A DNA stretch of 64,000 nucleotides from an uncultured Flavobacteriaceae bacterium (GTDB lineage Bacteria > Bacteroidota > Bacteroidia > Flavobacteriales > Flavobacteriaceae): positions 124,001 through 188,000 of the forward strand of contig CANNAC010000006.1 of assembly GCA_947502495.1 (NCBI GenBank), in the 5' to 3' direction. Below the pieces are notes generated by a model. The model had not been told where the DNA came from. It made no database searches and saw only the letters and a list, made by a program, of their open reading frames with translations. Positions 45,289 through 52,314 of the stretch are shown here, piece by piece. Each line of letters starts with the position of its first letter. The first letter of the stretch is position 1. The translations under genes were made by a program, and so were the position numbers.

Positions 45289-45290
45289 AA

Positions 45291-45321
45291 CAGCAAAACC
45301 CTTAATAAAAAGGGTTTTGCG
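45291..45321 (+). terminator. Hairpin after the VKOR-thioredoxin gene
   Basis: The stem gcaaaaccc/gggttttgc with a 10-nt AT loop is followed only by a short T-run. It separates the VKOR gene from the first peptide leader. Confidence 0.65.
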
Positions 45322-45330
45322 TTTAGAACA

Positions 45331-45411
45331 ATATTCTCTCGCGAAGAATAGACACAAACCGTGAGTGTCTTTAATGTTCACGGCAAATATAATTTATTAA
45401 ATATTTTTATT
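45331..45411 (+). promoter_or_regulatory. Leader of GG-peptide 1: TCTCGCGA box and H-type pseudoknot
   Basis: The box TCTCGCGA is at 45337-45344. Thirteen bases from its start begins the pseudoknot: stem 1 agacac (45350-45355) with gtgtct (45365-45370), and stem 2 ccgtga (45359-45364) with tcacgg (45378-45383). The loops are aaa and ttaatgt. The two stems interleave, so they form a pseudoknot and not nested hairpins. 28 bases of A/T follow to the ATG at 45412. Confidence 0.7.
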
Positions 45412-45615
45412 ATGAAAAATTTAAAAAACTTAGGAAAAGCTTTAACTAAAGCCGAGCAAAAAACAATTAATGGAGGTCTTAGAGACGGGTCTTTTCCAGG
45501 AGATGTTAGCGGACCAGGTAATAATCCATGTGGATTTATGACTTGTATGAATCAATTTGGAAGATGTCAGTATTGCTCCTTTGACGAATGGTATGGAAAT
45601 GAATGGGGAAACTAA
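45412..45615 (+). CDS. Double-glycine leader peptide 1
   Basis: This 67-residue precursor has a 22-residue leader starting MKNLKNLGKALTKAEQ and ending INGG, the double-glycine cut site for C39 exporters. The 45-residue core contains four cysteines (C-x4-C-x6-C-x2-C) and many Gly, Pro, Trp and Tyr residues. It has no similarity to the other cores. I start at the ATG at 45412 because leader and spacing match the other four copies. An upstream GTG frame only reads through the pseudoknot. It is probably an exported antibacterial or signalling peptide with two disulfides, which is inference from leader and context. Confidence 0.85.
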   Translation: MKNLKNLGKALTKAEQKTINGGLRDGSFPGDVSGPGNNPCGFMTCMNQFGRCQYCSFDEWYGNEWGN

Positions 45616-45646
45616 TTCAGAACGACTAATTTTCAGATGAAAAAAC

Positions 45647-45680
45647 AGACACAAACTGCGAGTGTCTTTAATGTTCACAG
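45647..45680 (+). promoter_or_regulatory. Leader of GG-peptide 2: H-type pseudoknot without the upstream box
   Basis: Stem 1 is agacac (45647-45652) with gtgtct (45662-45667), and stem 2 is ctgcga (45656-45661) with tcacag (45675-45680), which has one mismatch. The loops are aaa and ttaatgt, and 28 bases follow to the ATG at 45709. This copy lacks TCTCGCGA, which fits a second gene read from the upstream promoter. Position 2 of stem 2 is T-A here and C-G elsewhere, a compensatory change. Confidence 0.7.
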
Positions 45681-45708
45681 CACATACAATTCACTAAATA
45701 TTTTAATT

Positions 45709-45912
45709 ATGAAAAAATTACAAAACTTAGGAAAAGCTTTATCTAAAGCGGAACAACAATTTATTACTGGAGGAAAAGGAGATTGGGCAGTAAGATGTGC
45801 AAGTGGCGTACTAATTGAAAATGCTCCAGATGGTAGTGCCGAAACAGCGGCTTGGGCTTGTCATAATCAAGGTGGAGCTACTGCTTCAATTTGTGCAGGT
45901 TCCAACTGTTAA
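45709..45912 (+). CDS. Double-glycine leader peptide 2
   Basis: This 67-residue precursor has leader MKKLQNLGKALSKAEQ ending ITGG (22 residues) and a 45-residue core with four cysteines, beginning KGDWAVRCASGV and ending CAGSNC. The core is alanine- and glycine-rich. The start is the ATG at 45709, in line with the other family members. It lies 93 bp after peptide 1 with its own pseudoknot, so both are probably on one transcript ending at the hairpin at 45919-45954. Confidence 0.85.
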   Translation: MKKLQNLGKALSKAEQQFITGGKGDWAVRCASGVLIENAPDGSAETAAWACHNQGGATASICAGSNC

Positions 45913-45918
45913 AACCAT

Positions 45919-45958
45919 AAAGGATAGGCTGTTTTAAGAGACAACCTATCCTTTATTA
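45919..45958 (+). terminator. Terminator after peptide 2
   Basis: A 10-bp perfect stem (aaaggatagg/cctatccttt) with an inner tgt/aca pair and a short T-run. It separates the peptide pair from the exporter gene. Confidence 0.75.
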
Positions 45959-46017
45959 ATACTATTTATTTCTGAATAGGATTATACTCTGAATATTACT
46001 CTTAATCACATAAATAA

Positions 46018-48249
46018 TTGAAAAAATTCCCAACATACAAACAAGCAGAATCAAAAGACTGTGGACCAACATGCTTAAAAATAATAGCGAAGCATTATGG
46101 TAAAACACTATCTGTAAATCAGCTTAGAAATATTAGCGAAACTACCAGAGAAGGTAGCAGTTTACTTAATTTAAGTGATGCTGCCGAAACGGTTGGTTTT
46201 AGAAGTTTGGGAGTGAAGTTAACTTTAGAGGAATTACAAAAAGCACCACTACCTTGTATTCTACATTGGAACAAGGATCATTATGTGGTGCTTTATAAAA
46301 TAAAAGGCCCATCTTCCGTCTTCCCAAAAGGAAGAAACCAAAAAAAAAACATCTATTATATTTCCGACCCTGCACATGGATTAATAACCTATACAAAAGA
46401 AGAATTTTTAAAATTTTGGATTGGTAACAATGCTACAGAAACGACACAAGAAGGTATTGCATTACTATTAGATCCTACACCAAAGTTTTACAATAATGAA
46501 TTTGACGAAGATGAAGAACAAAAATTCAACTTCACCTATCTATCCAAATACCTATACAAGTACAAAAGCTTTATTATTCAACTATGTATTGGTTTATTAG
46601 CTGCAAGTTTACTACAGTTAGTAGTGCCATTTTTAACCCAAAGTGTTGTAGATGTCGGTATAGAAAACAGAGACCTCAACTTTATCTACCTTATTCTATT
46701 TGCCCAAATTGCTTTATTTATTGGTAGAACAGGAATAGAGATTGTTAGAAGCTGGATTTTATTACATGTAAGTACTAGAATAAACATTTCGTTAATTTCC
46801 GATTTCTTTATCAAATTAATGCTACTTCCTATCTCCTATTTTGATGTAAAAATGACAGGAGATTTATTACAACGTATTAACGACCATAAACGTATTGAAC
46901 AAATACTAACTACCTCATCGTTAAATGTACTTTTTTCTATGGTAAACTTTATAGTATTCAGTTTTGTACTGTGCTATTATAGTTTACAAATATTTACCAT
47001 TTTCGTTGTAGGAAGTTTTCTGTATTTTCTATGGATTAAAATATTCCTAAAAAAACGTGCGACTCTAGATTACAAGCGTTTCTCGGCCATGAGCCAGGAA
47101 CAAAGTACGGTTATCGAGCTTATAAACGGTATGCAAGATATTAAACTGCATAATGCCGAAAAACAAAAACGCTGGGCATGGGAACACACACAAGCAAGAC
47201 TATTTAAAGTATCGATAAAAAGTTTAGCATTAGAGCAAACCCAAAGTGTTGGTTCTTCTTTTATCAACGAATTAAAAAATATTTTTATCACTATTTTATC
47301 TGCCAAACTAGTAATAGATGGCGAGATAACGCTAGGTATGATGCTTGCTATTTCATATATAGTCGGACAATTAAATTCTCCGGTGCAACAACTTATCAAT
47401 TTTGTAAGAGAACTACAAGACGCTAAGATCTCCTTAGATCGTTTAAGCGAAATCCATAATATGGATAATGAAGAAATCGATCCACAAAATAAAATTCATG
47501 ACGTCCCAAAAAGTGGTTCTATTTCCATTAAAGAGCTAACCTTTTCTTATACGGGTAGCGATATTGAAGTATTAAAGGATTTAAACCTTAATATTCCCGC
47601 GAACAAAACCACTGCTATTGTTGGTACCAGCGGAAGCGGAAAAACCACATTAATGAAATTACTTTTAGGCTATTACAAACCGAACGAAGGTGATATTTTA
47701 ATAGATAAGTTTTCATTACAAAACATTTCTCAAAAATCATGGAGAGACCATTATGGTGTGGTCATGCAAGAAGGCTATATTTTTAATGACACCATTGCAA
47801 ATAACATTGCTATTGGAGAAGACACTGTAGATAAAAAAAGATTAGCACACGCTATTGAGGTTGCTAATATTAGAGAATATATAGAATCACTACCTCTTTC
47901 TTATAATACTAAAATTGGTGCAGAAGGAACAGGCTTAAGTACCGGACAAAAACAACGTTTATTTATTGCAAGAGCAGTTTATAAAAATCCGGATTACTTG
48001 TTTTTTGATGAAGCAACTTCCGCATTAGATGCAAATAACGAAAAGGTAATCATGGAAAACCTAAACACCTTTTTTCAAGATAAAACTGCAATCGTAATTG
48101 CACACCGATTAAGTACCGTAAAAAACGCACACCAAATTGTGGTTTTAGAAGACGGCAAAATTGTAGAAATAGGAAATCATACAGCATTAGTAGCAAAAAA
48201 AGGAAATTATTATAACCTGGTTAAAAACCAGTTAGAATTAGGAAATTAA
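46018..48249 (+). CDS. C39-peptidase ABC exporter
   Basis: This 743-residue bacteriocin-type exporter has three parts. The N-terminal C39 peptidase has Gln9, Cys15 (KDCGPTCL), His88 (HWNKDHYVV) and Asp117 (SDPAHG), and would cut leaders after GG. The membrane domain spans about 185-440. The ATPase has Walker A GTSGSGKTT (about 535), LSTGQKQR (about 640), FFDEATSAL (about 660) and AHRLSTV. The start is a TTG at 46018 directly after an in-frame TAA. No ATG precedes the catalytic Cys, so TTG is forced. It would cut and export the GG peptides with the HlyD protein encoded at 48637-49926. Confidence 0.93.
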   Translation: MKKFPTYKQAESKDCGPTCLKIIAKHYGKTLSVNQLRNISETTREGSSLLNLSDAAETVGFRSLGVKLTLEELQKAPLPCILHWNKDHYVVLYKIKGPSSVFPKGRNQKKNIYYISDPAHGLITYTKEEFLKFWIGNNATETTQEGIALLLDPTPKFYNNEFDEDEEQKFNFTYLSKYLYKYKSFIIQLCIGLLAASLLQLVVPFLTQSVVDVGIENRDLNFIYLILFAQIALFIGRTGIEIVRSWILLHVSTRINISLISDFFIKLMLLPISYFDVKMTGDLLQRINDHKRIEQILTTSSLNVLFSMVNFIVFSFVLCYYSLQIFTIFVVGSFLYFLWIKIFLKKRATLDYKRFSAMSQEQSTVIELINGMQDIKLHNAEKQKRWAWEHTQARLFKVSIKSLALEQTQSVGSSFINELKNIFITILSAKLVIDGEITLGMMLAISYIVGQLNSPVQQLINFVRELQDAKISLDRLSEIHNMDNEEIDPQNKIHDVPKSGSISIKELTFSYTGSDIEVLKDLNLNIPANKTTAIVGTSGSGKTTLMKLLLGYYKPNEGDILIDKFSLQNISQKSWRDHYGVVMQEGYIFNDTIANNIAIGEDTVDKKRLAHAIEVANIREYIESLPLSYNTKIGAEGTGLSTGQKQRLFIARAVYKNPDYLFFDEATSALDANNEKVIMENLNTFFQDKTAIVIAHRLSTVKNAHQIVVLEDGKIVEIGNHTALVAKKGNYYNLVKNQLELGN

Positions 48250-48251
48250 AT

Positions 48252-48275
48252 ATCAGGTTGAGCGCAATCGAAACC
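48252..48275 (+). repeat. Palindromic repeat with gagcgcaatcga core
   Basis: The sequence caggttgagcgcaatcgaaa, flanked by the arms ggtt/aacc, shares its core with the repeats at 14581-14611 and 20364-20397. It directly follows the exporter gene and could be its 3' end. Confidence 0.5.
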
Positions 48276-48284
48276 TTTTATGTG

Positions 48285-48302
48285 AAAAAAAAAAAAAAAA
48301 AA
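48285..48302 (+). repeat. Run of 18 adenines
   Basis: A homopolymer between the exporter gene and the REP-like palindrome upstream of peptide 3. Its length may vary between cells or reads. Confidence 0.75.
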
Positions 48303-48320
48303 TCCTGCATGCGCAGGAAT
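48302..48320. repeat. REP-like palindrome before the peptide 3 leader
   Basis: Arms tcctgc/gcagga with loop atgc, the same 4-nt-loop design as at 15850-15870 and 29430-29449. Confidence 0.6.
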
Positions 48321-48331
48321 AGAAAACATTC

Positions 48332-48406
48332 TCTCGCGAGGAATAGACACAAACCTGGAGTGTCTTTAAATGATCGAGGCAAACTTAATTTATACATATT
48401 TTTATT
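48332..48406 (+). promoter_or_regulatory. Leader of GG-peptide 3: TCTCGCGAG box and H-type pseudoknot
   Basis: The box is TCTCGCGAG (48332-48340). Stem 1 is agacac (48345-48350) with gtgtct (48360-48365). Stem 2 is cctgga (48354-48359) with tcgagg (48374-48379), with one G-G mismatch. The loops are aaa and ttaaatga (one base longer than in other copies). 27 bases follow to the ATG at 48407. Confidence 0.7.
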
Positions 48407-48571
48407 ATGAAAAATTTAAAAAATTTAGGAAAAGCTTTAACTAAAGCAGAACAAAAAACTATTAATGGAGGATGGAGACAATTTTGTTGGAAAGGAAGTT
48501 CATGTAGAATAGTAAGCACAAGTTGTTGGGAAGTTCAATGTCAGCCAGATTATACTGACCCAATTTTCTAA
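48407..48571 (+). CDS. Double-glycine leader peptide 3 (short, easily missed)
   Basis: This 54-residue precursor has leader MKNLKNLGKALTKAEQ ending INGG, identical to that of peptide 1. The 32-residue core begins WRQFCWKGSSCRIV, continues with CWEVQC and ends DYTDPIF, with four cysteines. It is rich in Trp and Arg. It is confirmed by reading the frame from the ATG at 48407 to TAA at 48569-48571. It is preceded by the same pseudoknot and box as the other copies and followed by a terminator. It lies between the exporter and HlyD genes. Confidence 0.82.
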   Translation: MKNLKNLGKALTKAEQKTINGGWRQFCWKGSSCRIVSTSCWEVQCQPDYTDPIF

Positions 48572-48579
48572 TTAGACTT

Positions 48580-48616
48580 TAAGAGAGTAAAATTTTAATA
48601 TTTTACTCTCTTATTT
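48580..48616 (+). terminator. Terminator after peptide 3
   Basis: A 13-bp perfect stem (aagagagtaaaat/attttactctctt) with loop tttaat and a weak T-run, 9 bp after the stop of peptide 3. Confidence 0.75.
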
Positions 48617-48636
48617 ATTAATATTTACAATAAAAA

Positions 48637-49926
48637 ATGTCAAAAAAACTAGAAGAAATAGAATTACGTAGCGAGCAAGTACAAGACATATTATCTTATG
48701 TACCACATTGGATGATAAGGTATGGCAACCTCCTATTTTTAGGTTTAATCCTTTTGTTCTTTAGTTTAAGTTATCTAATAAAATATCCAGATGTAATTGC
48801 TACCGAAGCATTATTAACCACTAAAATACCACCCGAAAAACTAATCGCACAAAGTACTGGTAAACTGGAAACCATTTTAATAAAAGAAAATGATTTGGTG
48901 ATTAAAAACAGCCCTTTAGCGGTTATAGAAAACACTTCTAACTTTGAAGATGTTTACAGATTAAAAGCCATTATAGATACTATAAAGGTGAATACCAAAT
49001 CCTTTAATTTCCCTGTACATGAATTACCTGTTTTGTTTTTAGGAGATATTGACACCCAATATGCTTTATTTGAAAACAGCTACCTTCAATATACATTAAA
49101 CAAAGACTTAAAACCTTTCTCTAATGAAGCATTGGCTAATAAAAATTCTATTTCCGAATTACATAGAAGACTTCAAAATGCCAACCAACAATTAACGTTA
49201 CATCGTTCTGAATTAAGTCTGAAAAAGATAGACTTAGAACGCAACAAAACATTATTTAATAAAGGCGTAATCTCTAAATTAGATTTAGATCAAAAACAAA
49301 TAGAATATCATCAAGCCGTTGGTAATATAAAAAGTTTTGAATCTTCCATTTCTCAAATACGGGAATCTATAAGTAATGGAAACAAATCTTCTAAAGGCAC
49401 AGAAATAAATAGAACCAAAGAAGAAATGATGCTATTAAAAAGTGTCATTCAATCGTTCAAGCAACTTAAAAAAGCTATTAAAGACTGGGAAACGCAATAT
49501 GTATTAAAATCGAATATAAATGGAAAAGTAGCATTTTCTAATTACTGGAGAACGAACCAAACCGTAAATCAAAACGATCTAATCTTTACTATTATCCCAA
49601 CAGAAAGCTCCACATTTATTGCAAAGTTAAAAACACCAGCTACTAATTCTGGAAAATTAAAAGTAGGGCAAAACGTTAATATTAAATTAGAAAACTATCC
49701 AGAAGCTGAATTTGGAACCTTACAAGCCAAAGTAAATCACATCTCACTGGTTCCCGATAAAGAAGGTTTTTATATCGTATTAGCCGAATTGCCAGAAAAT
49801 TTAATAACCTCTTATAAAAAACCAATAGACTTCAAACAAGAAATGTCTGGTACTGCAGAAATTATAACCGAAGACCTACGCTTAATGGATCGGTTTTTCT
49901 ACCAAATAAAAGACATTTTTAAATAA
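48637..49926 (+). CDS. HlyD family periplasmic adaptor
   Basis: This 429-residue membrane fusion protein of type I secretion has a short cytoplasmic tail, one membrane span (NLLFLGLILLFFSLSYLI, about 32-49) and two biotinyl-lipoyl-like half-motifs. The first is LIAQSTGKLETILIKENDLV (about 68-87), and the second half follows the coiled coil. The coiled-coil hairpin covers about 160-290 (SELHRRLQNANQQLTLHRSEL ... GNIKSFESSISQIRESI). The C-terminal LKSNINGKVAFSNYWRTNQTV and beta-barrel region complete the fold. It bridges the C39 ABC exporter to an outer-membrane channel that is not encoded here. Confidence 0.92.
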   Translation: MSKKLEEIELRSEQVQDILSYVPHWMIRYGNLLFLGLILLFFSLSYLIKYPDVIATEALLTTKIPPEKLIAQSTGKLETILIKENDLVIKNSPLAVIENTSNFEDVYRLKAIIDTIKVNTKSFNFPVHELPVLFLGDIDTQYALFENSYLQYTLNKDLKPFSNEALANKNSISELHRRLQNANQQLTLHRSELSLKKIDLERNKTLFNKGVISKLDLDQKQIEYHQAVGNIKSFESSISQIRESISNGNKSSKGTEINRTKEEMMLLKSVIQSFKQLKKAIKDWETQYVLKSNINGKVAFSNYWRTNQTVNQNDLIFTIIPTESSTFIAKLKTPATNSGKLKVGQNVNIKLENYPEAEFGTLQAKVNHISLVPDKEGFYIVLAELPENLITSYKKPIDFKQEMSGTAEIITEDLRLMDRFFYQIKDIFK

Positions 49927-49935
49927 AACATGCGC

Positions 49936-50008
49936 TCTCGCGAGGAATAGACACAAACCTTGAGTGTCTTTAATGATCAAGGCAAAATTAATTTATAATC
50001 TTTATATT
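49936..50008 (+). promoter_or_regulatory. Leader of GG-peptide 4: TCTCGCGAG box and H-type pseudoknot
   Basis: The box is at 49936-49944. Stem 1 is agacac (49949-49954) with gtgtct (49964-49969), and stem 2 is ccttga (49958-49963) with tcaagg (49977-49982), both perfect. The loops are aaa and ttaatga. 26 bases follow to the ATG at 50009. It starts only about 10 bp after the HlyD stop. Confidence 0.7.
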
Positions 50009-50215
50009 ATGAAAAATTTATTAAATTTAAGTAAGCCTTTAACAAAAGAGGCACAGAAATCTATTTTAGGAGGTACATACCCTGCAACTGTATGTAAAGC
50101 AACCTGTAATGATGGTAGTATTGTAACAGTAGCAAGTTGTTCTGTACAAGGGTGTGGTGAAGATTCTAGTGGTGCGAAAAGTTGTAGTTGTGGTCACGCT
50201 GGACCTTTAGGTTAA
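50009..50215 (+). CDS. Double-glycine leader peptide 4
   Basis: This 68-residue precursor has leader MKNLLNLSKPLTKEAQ ending ILGG and a 46-residue core with six cysteines: TYPATVCKATCNDGS, ASCSVQGCG and KSCSCGHAGPLG. The core resembles small Cys-rich toxins or inhibitors only in general layout. The leader is more diverged than in the other copies but keeps the length (22) and the GG. The start is the ATG at 50009, 26 bases after the pseudoknot. Confidence 0.82.
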   Translation: MKNLLNLSKPLTKEAQKSILGGTYPATVCKATCNDGSIVTVASCSVQGCGEDSSGAKSCSCGHAGPLG

Positions 50216-50327
50216 ATTATCTAGTAGTAGCTAATACTTATATTTTAAATTTAACCATCTTATTTATTGAGGTGGCTTTATTTTAAATAACATTGGTTTA
50301 TTTTAAATAAAAACACTATTAATTACT

Positions 50328-51791
50328 ATGAAAAAAAACGAAAAATCAACATTTTTTTTATTACTGATCACAATTCTTGTTGGATTTTTAAATTGTAAGC
50401 AAAAAACAGAAATATCAAAAAAAGAAAGCATAGCAAAATCAGTTTTTTTATTTCCGGAACAAACTAGTGACACTATAATAAAATCGGTACTACTAGATGA
50501 AACTAATGTTGAGTATACCAATAAACCATTTTTACTAAAATCTAAAAATGAAAATTTAAACTTAAGTTTCAATCTAAAAACCCCAAGGCTATTTAGGTTT
50601 TATAGTTTTGAACCTATGTCCAATCCATTCATAATTTATGTTACACCAGGAGACACACTTAGTTATAGATTAGAAAAACAAGTAATTGTTTTTAAAGGTA
50701 CTAATGCAGCACACTATAATTTTTTTAAAGAACTTTATGATTTAAAGTTTGAGTATATTAAATATGATGAGAAATTAGGTGTTTTAGATTTTAAGAAAAT
50801 CAAAAAAAAAGAATATCAAAAAAGATTAGATTTTTTAGAGCAATATGTAAATAATAAACAAACTTCTATTTCTTTTTATAAAAAAATAAAAGAAGTTTTA
50901 AGATTTCAATATCTAAGTGGAATAATGAATACAAACATATTCCCTAAAGGAACAATAACTAATTATACAGAATACCTTGAAGATATAACTATTGAACTGT
51001 TTAAAAGAAATGATCAAGATGATAATTTGTATTTTCAGTTAGCTTTAACCAACTATCTTAAAATTATAACAGATAATAATAATAATAATAATAATTCAAA
51101 AGAAGCATTAGAATATCAATTAGACTTAATTAATCAAAATTTAAAAGGTAAAACTAAAGAATATGCTATTACAAAAATGATTTTTGAATTTAATAATCAT
51201 TTAAATATTAAAGATATAAACTATCTAAAAGATAAAATAAAGTTCTATTTACCCCAAATAAATGTAGAAGACTATAGAGCTGTAATAAATAGAATTTTTA
51301 ACCAAATAAATAAAATTAACAACTCCTTAAGTGATGAAATCTTTAATTCAATTGTATTGGACATAGATGGAAACAATATTACTTTTAAAGATGTTTTAAA
51401 TAAACAAGGAGACAGAATTAAAATTATTGATTTTTGGGCAAGTTGGTGCGCACCATGTATAAAGGACATTAAAGAAAGTTACTTATACAGACAAAGGTTA
51501 ATTAAAGAAAAAAATGTAGAATTTCTTTATTTTTCAATAGATGAAAAACAAGATAATTGGAGAAAAAAAGTAAGTGAATTAAAAAGGTTTGGAATGAACA
51601 AAGATCAATACCTAATTACGGACAAAAATAATGCAGCTATAAAAACTTTTTTTAATTTTAACACTATTCCACATTATGCAATTCTAGATAATAAAAACAA
51701 TGTGTTTCTAATAAACTCTCCTTCTCCAAGTGATACTTTAGAACTTAATGCTATTATAAAAAAGATTGATTCATTGAATATTATACAATGA
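50328..51791 (+). CDS. TlpA-like thioredoxin lipoprotein
   Basis: This 487-residue lipoprotein has signal MKKNEKSTFFLLLITILVG ... LNC (Cys23). A long helical N-terminal region (about 80-340) of the type common to Bacteroidota TlpA lipoproteins follows. It holds a run of seven Asn from (AAT)7 at 51075-51095. The C-terminal thioredoxin domain has WASWCAPC (Cys374 and Cys377) and a cis-Pro region (FNTIPHYAIL). It faces the periplasm and would reduce or shuffle disulfides. Its place between peptide genes suggests a role in folding the exported Cys-rich cores, which is inference. Confidence 0.82.
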   Translation: MKKNEKSTFFLLLITILVGFLNCKQKTEISKKESIAKSVFLFPEQTSDTIIKSVLLDETNVEYTNKPFLLKSKNENLNLSFNLKTPRLFRFYSFEPMSNPFIIYVTPGDTLSYRLEKQVIVFKGTNAAHYNFFKELYDLKFEYIKYDEKLGVLDFKKIKKKEYQKRLDFLEQYVNNKQTSISFYKKIKEVLRFQYLSGIMNTNIFPKGTITNYTEYLEDITIELFKRNDQDDNLYFQLALTNYLKIITDNNNNNNNSKEALEYQLDLINQNLKGKTKEYAITKMIFEFNNHLNIKDINYLKDKIKFYLPQINVEDYRAVINRIFNQINKINNSLSDEIFNSIVLDIDGNNITFKDVLNKQGDRIKIIDFWASWCAPCIKDIKESYLYRQRLIKEKNVEFLYFSIDEKQDNWRKKVSELKRFGMNKDQYLITDKNNAAIKTFFNFNTIPHYAILDNKNNVFLINSPSPSDTLELNAIIKKIDSLNIIQ

Positions 51792-51863
51792 ATTTATTTT
51801 ATTGAAGAATTGCGTTAAAATAGTTAAACACAATAAAGTTAGCATCAACTGTTTAAAATACTC

Positions 51864-51937
51864 TCTCGCGAGAAATAGACACAAACCTTGAGTGTCTTTA
51901 ATGATCAAGGCTCATTTAATTTATAAATATTTTTATT
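51864..51937 (+). promoter_or_regulatory. Leader of GG-peptide 5: TCTCGCGAGA box and H-type pseudoknot
   Basis: The box is TCTCGCGAGA (51864-51873), a perfect 10-bp palindrome. Stem 1 is agacac (51877-51882) with gtgtct (51892-51897), and stem 2 is ccttga (51886-51891) with tcaagg (51905-51910), both perfect. The loops are aaa and ttaatga. 27 bases follow to the ATG at 51938. Confidence 0.7.
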
Positions 51938-52120
51938 ATGAAAAATTTAAAAAACTTAGGTAAAACTTTAACTAAAGCAGAACAAAAAGAAGTTAATGGA
52001 GGAAAAAGACTTATGGAATGTTCCTCAGACAGTGATTGTGGTACAAACAACACATGTTCAGAATCTTCTTTCTCGAAAGTAATTTGCTATCAAAACGCTT
52101 GTATGTTAGTTGCATGCTAA
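51938..52120 (+). CDS. Double-glycine leader peptide 5
   Basis: This 60-residue precursor has leader MKNLKNLGKTLTKAEQ ending VNGG and a 38-residue core with six cysteines: KRLMECSSDSDCGTNNTC, then VICYQNAC and MLVAC. The spacing C-x5-C-x5-C recalls small disulfide-knotted peptides (DSDCGTNNTC). The start ATG is at 51938. It is the last gene of the peptide region, and a good terminator follows. Confidence 0.85.
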   Translation: MKNLKNLGKTLTKAEQKEVNGGKRLMECSSDSDCGTNNTCSESSFSKVICYQNACMLVAC

Positions 52121-52125
52121 ACAAA

Positions 52126-52161
52126 AAAAAGCAAGTATTGAGATTAAATACTTGCTTTTTT
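52126..52161 (+). terminator. Terminator after peptide 5
   Basis: Stem gcaagtatt/aatacttgc extended by A/T pairs, loop gagatta, six T after it. Confidence 0.88.
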
Positions 52162-52257
52162 ATTTACTATTTAAAACTAGTTTTTAAAGTTTCATTCTGA
52201 GCTATAGAAGCTATTTATTATATAAGAAGCTAACACTAGCTCAATGGTTAGAATAAC

Positions 52258-52292
52258 AAAAAAAGCCTTTCCGAATCTGGAAAGGCTTTTTT
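52258..52292 (-). terminator. Terminator of valS
   Basis: Stem aaaagcctttcc/ggaaaggctttt with loop gaatct and T-runs on both strands. It lies just downstream of the valS stop on the minus strand. Confidence 0.88.
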
Positions 52293-52314
52293 ATATAATA
52301 GGAGTTCTAAACTT

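Noticed and set aside
45361-45411. Upstream in-frame GTG extension of peptide 1 (and similar extensions at 45637 and 49964)
   Set aside because: It reads through the pseudoknot. The extension is not in the same frame or composition in all five copies, while the ATG with the MKNL-type leader is constant. The region is better explained as RNA.
45412-52120. Lanthipeptide or other modified RiPP cluster
   Set aside because: No LanM/LanB, YcaO, radical SAM or other modifying enzyme is near. Only disulfide enzymes and the exporter are found.
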